Shown here: in pieces, positions 8,801 to 14,655 of the stretch | How positions within the stretch are numbered: position 1 is the first letter of the stretch | Layout of the letters: each line of letters opens with the position of its first letter | Made by a program: the position numbers and the translations under genes | Assembly (NCBI GenBank): GCA_016874895.1 | Contig: VGSX01000045.1 | Span: 1-16,835 of the forward strand | DNA: 16,835 bases | Origin: Deltaproteobacteria bacterium | GTDB lineage: Bacteria > Desulfobacterota > Desulfobaccia > Desulfobaccales > Desulfobaccaceae | Direction of reading: 5' to 3' | Notes under the pieces: generated by a model | The model's input: the letters and a program-made list of their open reading frames with translations, nothing else | Database searches by the model: none | Told to the model about the DNA's origin: nothing

Positions 8801-9134
8801 TTATATTACTTTTTTCACCGGAAGCCAGAAAACGTCCATCAGGGCTAATAGCTATTGAATAGACTCTTTCATGCCTTGAGAATGAGCATATCTGTTTCCC
8901 ACTGTGAAAGTCCCAGATTATGATCGTAGAATCTAAACTTGCCGAGCCAAGCAGACGGCCATCGGGGGTGAAGGCTAAAGATGTTGCCTCTTCGTGATGT
9001 CCCTGCTGAACAATAGTTCTAACAGGTTCTCCGTTCTCTACATTGCCATAAGCAGCGATGGCTCCCCAGGTCAAAATCCCGAGAAGCAATAGGGGCAACC
9101 GTAACCAGAACCTCAACCAGCCAAGGCTCACCAT
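5829..9134 (-). CDS. Secreted WD40-repeat caspase-like (peptidase C14) protein
   Basis: The start at 9134 (1101 residues) is chosen over 9233 because AGGGAG lies 7 bases upstream and a Sec signal peptide follows immediately (LPLLLLGILTWGAIAAYG). Residues about 46-632 hold fourteen WD40-type repeats by my count (for example SIAISPDGRFLASG...IRIWDLQSG), enough for two seven-bladed propellers. A linker carries YLVLTPEGFFAGMG; an Ig-like domain follows at about 716-850 (GDIRLLHNGKLVES). A caspase-like domain spans about 858-1095, with His945 in MATHGRADG and Cys994 in FLDTCQAGG. An EF-hand-like loop, D1055-A-N-Q-D1059-G, lies near the end and may bind calcium. The dyad looks intact. It sits 151 bp upstream of the lipoprotein gene and 163 bp downstream of the right TPR-CHAT gene. 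WD40 codons are more AT-rich than caspase codons. The propellers probably sense a ligand or scaffold partners; this is inference. Confidence 0.92.
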   Translation of the reverse strand: MVSLGWLRFWLRLPLLLLGILTWGAIAAYGNVENGEPVRTIVQQGHHEEATSLAFTPDGRLLGSASLDSTIIIWDFHSGKQICSFSRHERVYSIAISPDGRFLASGEKSNIIRIWDLQSGREVKHFKHSHSQVASVAISPDGKFLLAAGGWEIKMWNLFSGKEIFSDFGGDALRSVIFSQDGKIFASTSRDALNLWEVASGKKLLTLDGGGKALAFSPNGDFISCGYWNGKIKIFRVKDGTEVTTLESYDNKEITSLIWNGENLISGDWNKKIRIWSITNEKVMKELDGKGVVGSLALSPDGKFLLAGNRWGEIIVYDLNIAKEVKILKGSESVKCVAFSQNKALFASGIEANIIDLWDGKRMVKQNTFYPPNMISSITFSPDGRLLASAGGSDSVVLWEIPSGRKFKVLKLYDSLREETPYDMIMYWDKKSFYGSFSADGRYLAVSGWKGRNKIWDVDTGEELMMKVEGRIYQGAFSPQKNLLATVDDKAVKFWDILQEKLIKSFSFKDIGEPMHHKDIHAIAWSSDGRLLAGGGSSNNVFFVIWDVSSGKRIKLYFNAGLSIIHAMNFSHDRRFLAMGDKSGKIIIYDMKSGKIIKSIKDHTFDIKSLAFSPDDSYLASASLDGTIRFWRPPSFDPLLTLYLYDKDNYLVLTPEGFFAGMGNLNKNVHFTKGLTVYEVNQFYDAFYRPDLVEKKLRGEDLSRDKNRLNLEDALRHPPPKVEILAPQEGQEVVAREVTVRVKVQDAGGQVGDIRLLHNGKLVESLGVYRLAREEGPAGVALARAEGGGRGGVALRRVTIDPKAVQSTPFQAQSGTVTREYQVTLVNGDNTLTACAFNGPNTVMSEMVSVRVQCLAPSRPPELYVLTVGLNTFHHPGLPNLRNAVKDARDLAGLLAQAAQPLYHKVHVQALLEEEASKANILKAARDLGQRMWPEDVLVVAMATHGRADGYRYFLYTHAPGGGDSPERMLTSPELMEISKTFRALKQVWFLDTCQAGGIKGAMTPLYDGRVSVLAKALGMHVLAGAGSEQVARDQYQGNGLFTHFILKGLKGEADANQDGRVQVQELGAYLNRMVGEASRGDQVPFIRTFGEDLPLAQVSR

Positions 9135-9297
9135 GTTCTTACTCCCTGATGGTATGGTAAAATCACGACTTCCAGCATTTATGCTTAATATTGCCCTTGA
9201 GTTAAAGACCATGAAAGGGCAGAAAAGTTTCAACGCGTTCTAACCAGGTCTTCTGGAACGTGCTTTTTGGCCCATTTAACCGGCCCGCTCTTTTGCC

Positions 9298-10523
9298 TCA
9301 CCCCTCCCCATGCAGGATGAAGGGGGCCCAGTAGTAGGGGTTGGGGTATTTGGCTTTCATATGTTGACGGGCCAGGCGCAGGGCCTCGGCCCGGCCTTTC
9401 CCGGCCTTGAGGTGGGTGTAGAAGGTCACCATGTATTCCACCGCGGGGGCGTCGGCCACCTCCCAGAGGCTCACCACCACGCTCCGGGCCCCGGCCTGCT
9501 GGAAGGCCCGGGCCATGTGGGCCACCCCTTCCCCTTCCATGACTTTCCCCCGGCCGGTGAGGCAGGCCGAGAGGACTACCATATCAGCATCCAGCTTCAG
9601 GCCCAGGACCTTGCTCAGGGTGAGAAAGCCGTTGTCCTTTTCCTGGTTCTCCACCTGGCCCAGGAGGATAAAGGGCTCATTGACGCCCTGCACCTTGCCC
9701 GGCAGGTCCCCGTGGGTGGCGAAGTGGAGGTAGCGGTATGTTTGTAAGGGCGACTGCCGCAGGCGGGTCTCGTTGGCCGCCAGGTTCAGCAGAATATCCG
9801 GCGGCTGGGGCTTCACGCCGAAGAGCGCGGCGATGGCCTTGACCTCGTCCTCAGTGGCCGGCAGAGGCAGGTAGCTGCGTTCCTTCCCCTCTTTATCATC
9901 AGAGCTGGTCTTGCCCCACTCCCGCCGGGTGGCCAGGGCCCGGAAGGCGTATTGGGGCGCGGCCTGGGCGGTCAGCGCCGGCGCCGGCTTCCCCGCCTTA
10001 TGGGCCAGATAGCGGGGGTCCTGATCGCTGTAAATGGGGTGCCCCAGGGCAAAGAGGGCCTTTTTCGGCTGAGACGCAGGCAGCAGCCGGTTCAGGGCCA
10101 GGATGGCGGCGGACTGGGCGTAGGTGAGGAGCCGCTCATCCCCCACAAAGCGGGTTTCCGCCAAATCCTTCCCGGCCTGGACCACCAGGGCCTCGAAGGG
10201 CAGCAGGCCCAGGATGCCGTCGGGCACGATGATGAGCCGCTTTTCCGGGGCCAAATCCTCGAGGGCCGGGGCCAGGAGCAGTTCGTAGAGCTTCCGGCCC
10301 TGGGCGGGACTGAAATCCTGACAGGTGTGTTGGCTCTGCAGGGGGGCGATGAAGTCGTTGACCAGTTTGCCCAGCTCTTCCTGCCCCAGGGGAATGGCAT
10401 AGACCTGGGTGCGCCCCCCCGGCTCCACCCGGAAGAGGTAGCATGATTTCTCCCCCAAGGCGTATTCCAGGAGCACCTCATTGGCCTTCAGCGGCAGTTC
10501 CTGGGGCTTCAGGGGCCGGGGGT
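9298..10523 (-). repeat. CHAT-coding direct repeat, right copy
   Basis: Partner of 955-2180, in direct orientation and offset by 8343 bases without indels at the points checked. Recombination between the copies would remove the WD40-caspase and lipoprotein genes and join the right-hand TPR array to the left-hand CHAT end, or the reverse in a duplication. Confidence 0.85.
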
Positions 10524-12633
10524 ATTTCAGGGCGGCATAGCGGGGGTATTTTTGCCGCAGCTCCGCCACCAGCTCGTCCAGTTGTTTCTGCAGGTCCTCC
10601 CGCTGCTTCCGGTAATCGGCCAGGATTTTCTCGCCCTGGGTATGGTGCTTCTCCCAGTTGGCCTCCAGGGCCCCCAGGCGGTCCACCAGGCCCTGCTCTT
10701 TCCGGGCCAGCTCCGGGGGAATCTCGCCCGACCCCTGGCGCCGGGCGGCCGCGGCCATCTCCTCCAGCAAAACCCGGCCCTTGGTGGCTTCCGCGAAATA
10801 GAACCCCGCCGCGGCCGGGTCGGGGCCGTAGGGCTGCACGGCCTGGGGCAGGGCCTCCCCTTTCTGGGCCAGCGCGGCCAGGGCGGCCACCAGACCCCGG
10901 TAGGGCCGCGCGTGGCCCCCATAACCCCCGGCTTGAAAGAATCCGCCCCGCTCCCCTGGTTTGACCCGACTACGCAGGGTCTCGAGGTCCGCCACGGCCT
11001 GCACCAGGGCCTCAGCCGCCTCCCCCTGACGCCCCAGCCCGCTCAGGGCCAGACCCAGTTGGGTGTGATATTGCACCCGGTAAAGAAGGGTGTCTTGCCA
11101 TGAGGGGGCAAGTTTTTTCAGTAAAGCCAGGGCTTCGGCCGGCCTCTGCGCGGCCAGCCGCAGCTCTACCAGGGCTACCTCGGACTTGGCCTTTTGAAAA
11201 AGCGACTCGGCCTGGGCATATTCCTTCCGGGTCAGGTAGAGGTATCCCAAATTTGCAAGCGAGGTGGCGGTGGACGGGTGCTCCTTCCCCAGCACCTTCT
11301 CCTCAATGGCCAGGGCCCGCTGATACCGGGGCAGGGCCTGCTCATAGGCGCCCATGGATTCATACAGTGCCGCCAGGTTGTTTAAGCCGGCGGCGGTGGA
11401 CGGGTGCTCCTTCCCCAGCACTTTCTCACAAATGGCCAGGGCCCGCTGGGCCAGGGGCAGGGCCTGCTCATAGGCGCCCATGGCCTGGTACAGTAACGCC
11501 AGGTTGTTTAAGCTGGTGGCGGTGTGCGGGTGCTCCTTCCCCAGCACCTTCTCGCGAATGGCCAGGGCCCGCTGAAGGAGGGGCAGGGCCTGCTCATAGG
11601 CGCCCATGGCCCGGTACAGTAACGCCAGGTTGTTTAAGCTGGCGGCGGTGTGCGGGTGCTCCTTCCCCAGCACCTTCTCAAAAATGGCCAGGGCCCGCTG
11701 GGCCAGGGGCAGGGCCTGCTCATAGGCGCCCATGGCCTGGTACAGTCTCGCCAGGTTGTATAAGCCGGCGGCGGTGTGCGGGTGCTCCTTCCCCAGCACC
11801 TTCTCAAAAATGGCCAGGGCCCGCTGATACAGGGGCAGGGCCTGCTCATAGGCGCCCATGGATTCATACAGTGCCGCCAGGTTGTTTAAGCTGACGGCGG
11901 TGTGCGGGTGCTCCTTCCCCAGCACCTTCTCCAGAATTGCCAGGGCCCGCTGATACAGGGGCAGGGCTTGCTCATAGGCGCCCATGGCCCGGTACAGTGC
12001 CGCCAGGTTGTTTAAGCTGACGGCGGTGTCCGGGTGCTCCTTCCCCAGCACCTTCTCCCGAATTGCCAGGGCCCGCTGATACAGGGGCAGGGCCTGCTCA
12101 TAGGAGCCCATGGCCCGGTACAGTTCCGCCAGGTTGCCTAAGCTGATGGCGGTGTCCGGGTGCTCCTTCCCCAGCACCTTCTCCTTAATCGCCAGGGCCC
12201 GCTGATACAGGGGCAGGGCCTGCTCATAGGCGCCCATGGATTCATACAGTGCCGCCAGGTTGTTTAAGCTGGCGGCGGTGTGCGGGTGCTCCTTACCCAG
12301 CACCTTCTCGACAATCGCCAGAGCCCGCTGAAGCAGGGGCAGGGCCTGCTCATAGGCGCCCATGGCCCGGTACAGTTCCGCCAGGTTGCTTAAGCTGATG
12401 GCGGTGTGCGGGTGCTCCTTCCCCAGCACCTTCTCCCGAATCGCCAGCGCCCGCTGGGCCAGGGGCAGGCCATCCTGGTAGCGCCCCGCGTCCAAAAGCT
12501 TCAGGACCTGTTGGTTCAATGATTCGGCTTCCTGCAGTGCATCGGTCTGAGTCTGGGCCACACCGCCTAGTGCAGTCAGGCATATGACCGACAACATCAC
12601 CAGTAAAATAATGATGAAGGTTTTCCAGGTCAT
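9298..12633 (-). CDS. Secreted TPR-CHAT protease with near-identical repeat array (right paralogue)
   Basis: A 1111-residue protein. GGGAG lies about 7 bases before the ATG, and residues 1-26 form a Sec signal peptide (FIIILLVMLSVICLTAL, cleavage likely after GVA). Residues 69-446 are nine 42-residue TPRs of kinesin-light-chain type that are almost identical, flanked by one degenerate unit on each side. A helical region follows, with the conserved GERGGFFQAG and a coiled-coil stretch (DYRKQREDLQKQLDELVAEL). The CHAT domain has His974 in HFATHGD and Cys1024 in VVLSACLTGRG, so the dyad is intact. It is GC-rich throughout, unlike its left paralogue, yet the two CHAT ends are nearly the same at DNA level. 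It is the first large gene after the sigma/anti-sigma pair, separated by 373 bp that may hold its promoter. The substrate is unknown. Confidence 0.93.
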   Translation of the reverse strand: MTWKTFIIILLVMLSVICLTALGGVAQTQTDALQEAESLNQQVLKLLDAGRYQDGLPLAQRALAIREKVLGKEHPHTAISLSNLAELYRAMGAYEQALPLLQRALAIVEKVLGKEHPHTAASLNNLAALYESMGAYEQALPLYQRALAIKEKVLGKEHPDTAISLGNLAELYRAMGSYEQALPLYQRALAIREKVLGKEHPDTAVSLNNLAALYRAMGAYEQALPLYQRALAILEKVLGKEHPHTAVSLNNLAALYESMGAYEQALPLYQRALAIFEKVLGKEHPHTAAGLYNLARLYQAMGAYEQALPLAQRALAIFEKVLGKEHPHTAASLNNLALLYRAMGAYEQALPLLQRALAIREKVLGKEHPHTATSLNNLALLYQAMGAYEQALPLAQRALAICEKVLGKEHPSTAAGLNNLAALYESMGAYEQALPRYQRALAIEEKVLGKEHPSTATSLANLGYLYLTRKEYAQAESLFQKAKSEVALVELRLAAQRPAEALALLKKLAPSWQDTLLYRVQYHTQLGLALSGLGRQGEAAEALVQAVADLETLRSRVKPGERGGFFQAGGYGGHARPYRGLVAALAALAQKGEALPQAVQPYGPDPAAAGFYFAEATKGRVLLEEMAAAARRQGSGEIPPELARKEQGLVDRLGALEANWEKHHTQGEKILADYRKQREDLQKQLDELVAELRQKYPRYAALKYPRPLKPQELPLKANEVLLEYALGEKSCYLFRVEPGGRTQVYAIPLGQEELGKLVNDFIAPLQSQHTCQDFSPAQGRKLYELLLAPALEDLAPEKRLIIVPDGILGLLPFEALVVQAGKDLAETRFVGDERLLTYAQSAAILALNRLLPASQPKKALFALGHPIYSDQDPRYLAHKAGKPAPALTAQAAPQYAFRALATRREWGKTSSDDKEGKERSYLPLPATEDEVKAIAALFGVKPQPPDILLNLAANETRLRQSPLQTYRYLHFATHGDLPGKVQGVNEPFILLGQVENQEKDNGFLTLSKVLGLKLDADMVVLSACLTGRGKVMEGEGVAHMARAFQQAGARSVVVSLWEVADAPAVEYMVTFYTHLKAGKGRAEALRLARQHMKAKYPNPYYWAPFILHGEG
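11296..12429 (-). repeat. Tandem array of nine 126-bp TPR-coding units
   Basis: Nine in-frame 42-codon units, each beginning VLGKEHP and ending with two residues EK, run without indels through residues 69-446 of the right TPR-CHAT protein. A tenth unit starts the same way at 11295 and then diverges. Differences gather at unit positions 8, 11, 14, 18, 21-22, 33 and 40; position 40 reads V, K, R, L, F, F, R, C, E across the nine units. The purity at DNA level predicts change in copy number by recombination or slippage. Confidence 0.95.
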
Positions 12634-13006
12634 GGCGCTCTCCCGATGGAAAACTGCTCCCGGTGACGGGCAGGGTCAGCCTCGGTGGTCCGGCTGGGGA
12701 GGCAAAAAGCCGCGAGCGGAGGGAAAATTCCCGCAGAACGGTCCTGGCTCGGCTGGAAGCAGGTTTCAGGGCGAGGCAGGGACGGAGGCGGACAGGGACT
12801 TGAAGGTGGCACGCCAGAATGACGGGAAGTATTTTCTAATCTCACGGCTTTTCTCCCTCTGGCCTCAAACAGGCGGGAGAACGGGGTCTCAATAAAAAAT
12901 ACGGTTTTAAACGGAAAACGGGGCGCTCCTCTGGGATTCTTCCCGTGATGAAAGTAATCTGGACGAATCGTCGTTGCTCAGAAGGCGCCGTCAACAGGAG
13001 ACAAGA
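12634..13006 (-). promoter_or_regulatory. 373-bp intergenic region upstream of the right TPR-CHAT gene
   Basis: No convincing gene is present. An AT-rich patch at about 12889-12921 in otherwise GC-rich DNA is the likeliest promoter site for the leftward genes, but I could not assign -35 and -10 hexamers. The right part carries the inverted repeat at 12951-13013. The promoter call rests on position and composition only. Confidence 0.3.
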
Positions 13007-13013
13007 TTACTTT
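12951..13013. repeat. 10-bp perfect inverted repeat overlapping the anti-sigma stop codon
   Basis: AAAGTAATCT (12951-12960) is exactly complementary to AGATTACTTT (13004-13013), with 43 bases between. Inside is a small nested stem, GACGA-A-TCGTC (12962-12972). The right arm spans the TAA stop of the anti-sigma gene. It could fold at the 3' end of the sigma/anti-sigma message or serve as a binding site; no U-run supports an intrinsic terminator. Confidence 0.4.
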
Positions 13014-13663
13014 TTCTTTAAGATAATAACGATATTGCCCTGACTGTCTTTGTAATGTTCCGGCGGGGCGGTGGTTTTGCCCAATCTGCCGAGGGCCTGG
13101 AGAAACGGTGTTTCGTTTTCCTGTGCTATTTTCAACACCATTTTTAGATCAGAGCCCACCGGTTGCCTTCTGACCACCATGCCGCCATGTTCTTTTACCA
13201 TGGCCGTCAGCTTCAGCCGGGCATCCTCCAGGTCAGGTGATTCCATGACGATGGGCTGGGGGGCGTCTTCTCCTTTGACGGTGACGGTAATTTCTCTGGT
13301 AGTGGTGTCCGTGATGAAGAGGTAGCCGCTCTGGTAGGCGATGAAGACCAGCAGGACTGCGGTGGCGGCCAGTCCTTCCAGGGGGATTTTGATGTACCAG
13401 GGGGAGAACAACGCCTGCCCCACTTTCCGCCACCAGGGGTCTTGCCGGAGTTTGATGCCTCTGATGACCTGGTCCGCAAAATCCGGGGGCAGCTCCGGCG
13501 GCGACCAGTGCTCCAGCAGGGGCAGCGTCTCCCTGATGATGGCGAGCTTCTCAGTGCAAACCGTACAGGCGTCAAGATGCCTCTCCACCGACCGGCGCTC
13601 TTCGTCGGTGAGCCGGTCCGTGGCCAAGTCATAAAGCTGCATCTCGATTTCGTGGCAATCCAT
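13007..13663 (-). CDS. Zinc-finger transmembrane anti-sigma factor
   Basis: A 218-residue protein starting 19 bp after the sigma gene, hence very likely co-transcribed and its cognate inhibitor. Residues 1-50 form an anti-sigma zinc-finger (zf-HC2/ZAS) domain: MDCHEIEMQL followed by H29-x3-C33-x2-C36. This would bind the sigma factor in the cytoplasm. A single membrane segment lies at about 95-117 (GLAATAVLLVFIAYQSGYLFI). The C-terminal ~100 residues would be periplasmic; they include LTAMVKEHGGMVVRRQPVG and FLQALGRLGKT, a pattern like small beta-alpha-beta sensor domains. It could belong to DUF2275 or be DUF4349-like; I am unsure which. An envelope signal on this domain would release the sigma factor. 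The start has only a weak GAG-type ribosome site, consistent with coupling to sigma translation. Confidence 0.85.
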   Translation of the reverse strand: MDCHEIEMQLYDLATDRLTDEERRSVERHLDACTVCTEKLAIIRETLPLLEHWSPPELPPDFADQVIRGIKLRQDPWWRKVGQALFSPWYIKIPLEGLAATAVLLVFIAYQSGYLFITDTTTREITVTVKGEDAPQPIVMESPDLEDARLKLTAMVKEHGGMVVRRQPVGSDLKMVLKIAQENETPFLQALGRLGKTTAPPEHYKDSQGNIVIILKKK

Positions 13664-13682
13664 GAAGTGCGTCTCGATGCAG

Positions 13683-14306
13683 TCAGCTGCCTTCCATGAG
13701 GATTTTCCCCAGTTTCACGATCGCCCGATTCAATCTGGATTTTACCGTTCCTAAGGGTATCTGCAAAATACGGGCGGCTTCCTTGTAACTTTTCCCCTGA
13801 TAATGGATTATGACAATAATCTCCTTATATTCTTTGCTCAGTTTCTTCATTGCCTTACTCATCTGAATTTTTCGTTTCTCCCACAATTCTTCTTCCTCAA
13901 CATCTTGTTGTATTTCCAGAAGTATTTCTAATGGATTATGATTATTTTTTAATGTATCTATTATTCCAATTCCTTTTTTATCATTTTTTCCAGAAGCCTC
14001 GACTGTTTTCGTACCATTTTCAATCTCGTCATAACAAAGATTTCTGGCAATTCTCAGCAGATATGGCCCGGGATGATGAACCCGATGTCTTGCGTCATAA
14101 AATTTTATGAAAGCATCCTGGGCTGCCTGCCTTGCTTTCACCGGATCACCCAACAGTGCGTAGCAGAGCTCGAAAACCTCCCTTTCAAATTTCTTGATGA
14201 ATAGCCGCAAGGCATCCAGGTCGCCCGACCGCACCTTTTCAAAGAGGGCCGCCTTTTCTTCAGTATTTTCAGACGCCTTATCGTTCCTGGATACCATGAG
14301 GGCCAC
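13683..14306 (-). CDS. ECF-type RNA polymerase sigma factor
   Basis: A 207-residue sigma-70 family protein with only regions 2 and 4, as in ECF sigma factors. Region 2 covers about residues 15-95 (DALRLFIKKFEREVFELCYALLG, then QAAQDAFIKFYDA and PYLLRIARNLCYDEI). Region 4 covers about 140-203, with the helix-turn-helix SYKEAARILQIPLGTVKSRLNRA. The linker between them is long, charged and AT-rich in DNA (13890-14010). The frame starts at GTG 14306; ATG at 14297 is equally possible, and neither has a clear Shine-Dalgarno. The anti-sigma gene follows 19 bp later. It probably drives its own operon and some of the exported protease genes, but I see no clearly shared promoter motif, so the regulon is inferred from position only. 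Confidence 0.9.
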   Translation of the reverse strand: MALMVSRNDKASENTEEKAALFEKVRSGDLDALRLFIKKFEREVFELCYALLGDPVKARQAAQDAFIKFYDARHRVHHPGPYLLRIARNLCYDEIENGTKTVEASGKNDKKGIGIIDTLKNNHNPLEILLEIQQDVEEEELWEKRKIQMSKAMKKLSKEYKEIIVIIHYQGKSYKEAARILQIPLGTVKSRLNRAIVKLGKILMEGS

Positions 14307-14389
14307 TGCAGGTTCGCGTGCCGAAGCATCAGGGTGTTGACGGGGTAGGTCTGATAAATCACATAAACAGGATTATTGTTCAGAATCCC

Positions 14390-14413
14390 GGCAAAATCTA
14401 CTGAAATTTTGCC
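14390..14413. promoter_or_regulatory. 24-bp dyad in the sigma-gene leader (candidate operator)
   Basis: GGCAAAAT-CTACTGAA-ATTTTGCC is a perfect eight-base inverted repeat with an eight-base centre, about 84-107 bp before the sigma start. The size suits a dimeric repressor or activator site; a small RNA hairpin is the other reading. No regulator gene in the window is an obvious partner. Confidence 0.4.
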
Positions 14414-14592
14414 ACTTCCCGGAGGCATGGCGGTTGGAGTCAAGCATCCGATTGGGGCATCAGCCGCGGCCGAGTGCTTCCCGAACTGAGCAACTCCCCT
14501 GAACCGGGATAGGTGGGATGCATGGGGGTGATGAAAAGGCATCAGGCGGTTCTCTTGGTTAACGGTTTTTAGAACCCATAAGTTTTGGGAAG

Positions 14593-14637
14593 GTCGTTAT
14601 CCTCCCACCGGTCTTTCCCGGACAGAAGGATAACGAC
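14593..14637 (-). terminator. 11-bp inverted repeat after the NlpC/P60-like gene
   Basis: GTCGTTATCCT (14593-14603) pairs perfectly with AGGATAACGAC (14627-14637). The loop holds a nested CCGG-TCTTTC-CCGG stem. It starts 18 bases after the stop codon on the minus strand. The placement suits a terminator or 3'-end stabiliser, but no U-run follows on either strand. Confidence 0.45.
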
Positions 14638-14655
14638 GGCTCCTCTCCCTGGCCA

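Larger units (their letters stand above)
14307..14655 (-). promoter_or_regulatory. 349-bp intergenic region upstream of the sigma gene
   Basis: No convincing coding region. It must hold the promoter of the sigma/anti-sigma genes unless they are read through from the NlpC/P60-like gene. It contains the dyad at 14390-14413 and the inverted repeat at 14593-14637. A six-base inverted repeat, GGTTCT...AGAACC, also spans 14548-14576. Confidence 0.35.

Noticed and set aside
9134..9233. Longer N-terminus for the WD40-caspase protein
   Set aside because: The extra 33 residues would precede the signal peptide; the ATG at 9134 has AGGGAG 7 bases upstream.
9236..9261. Imperfect hairpin between the right TPR-CHAT and WD40-caspase genes
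   Set aside because: The stems (CCAG/CTGG and CGTT/AACG) are short and bulged, and the U-rich run lies on the wrong strand for the leftward transcript.
10443..11103. Overlapping plus-strand frames rich in Pro, Gly and Arg
   Set aside because: These are antisense shadows of the linker region of the right TPR-CHAT gene.
11100..11894. 264-codon repetitive plus-strand frame
   Set aside because: Its repeats are the antisense of the TPR units; it has no start context or domain.
11296..12429. Possible CRISPR array or noncoding satellite
   Set aside because: The 126-bp units are contiguous, in frame and without spacers, and encode TPRs.
14138..14542. 134-codon minus-strand frame overlapping the sigma gene start
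   Set aside because: It overlaps the clear ECF sigma gene in another frame, has no recognisable domain and no good ribosome binding site.
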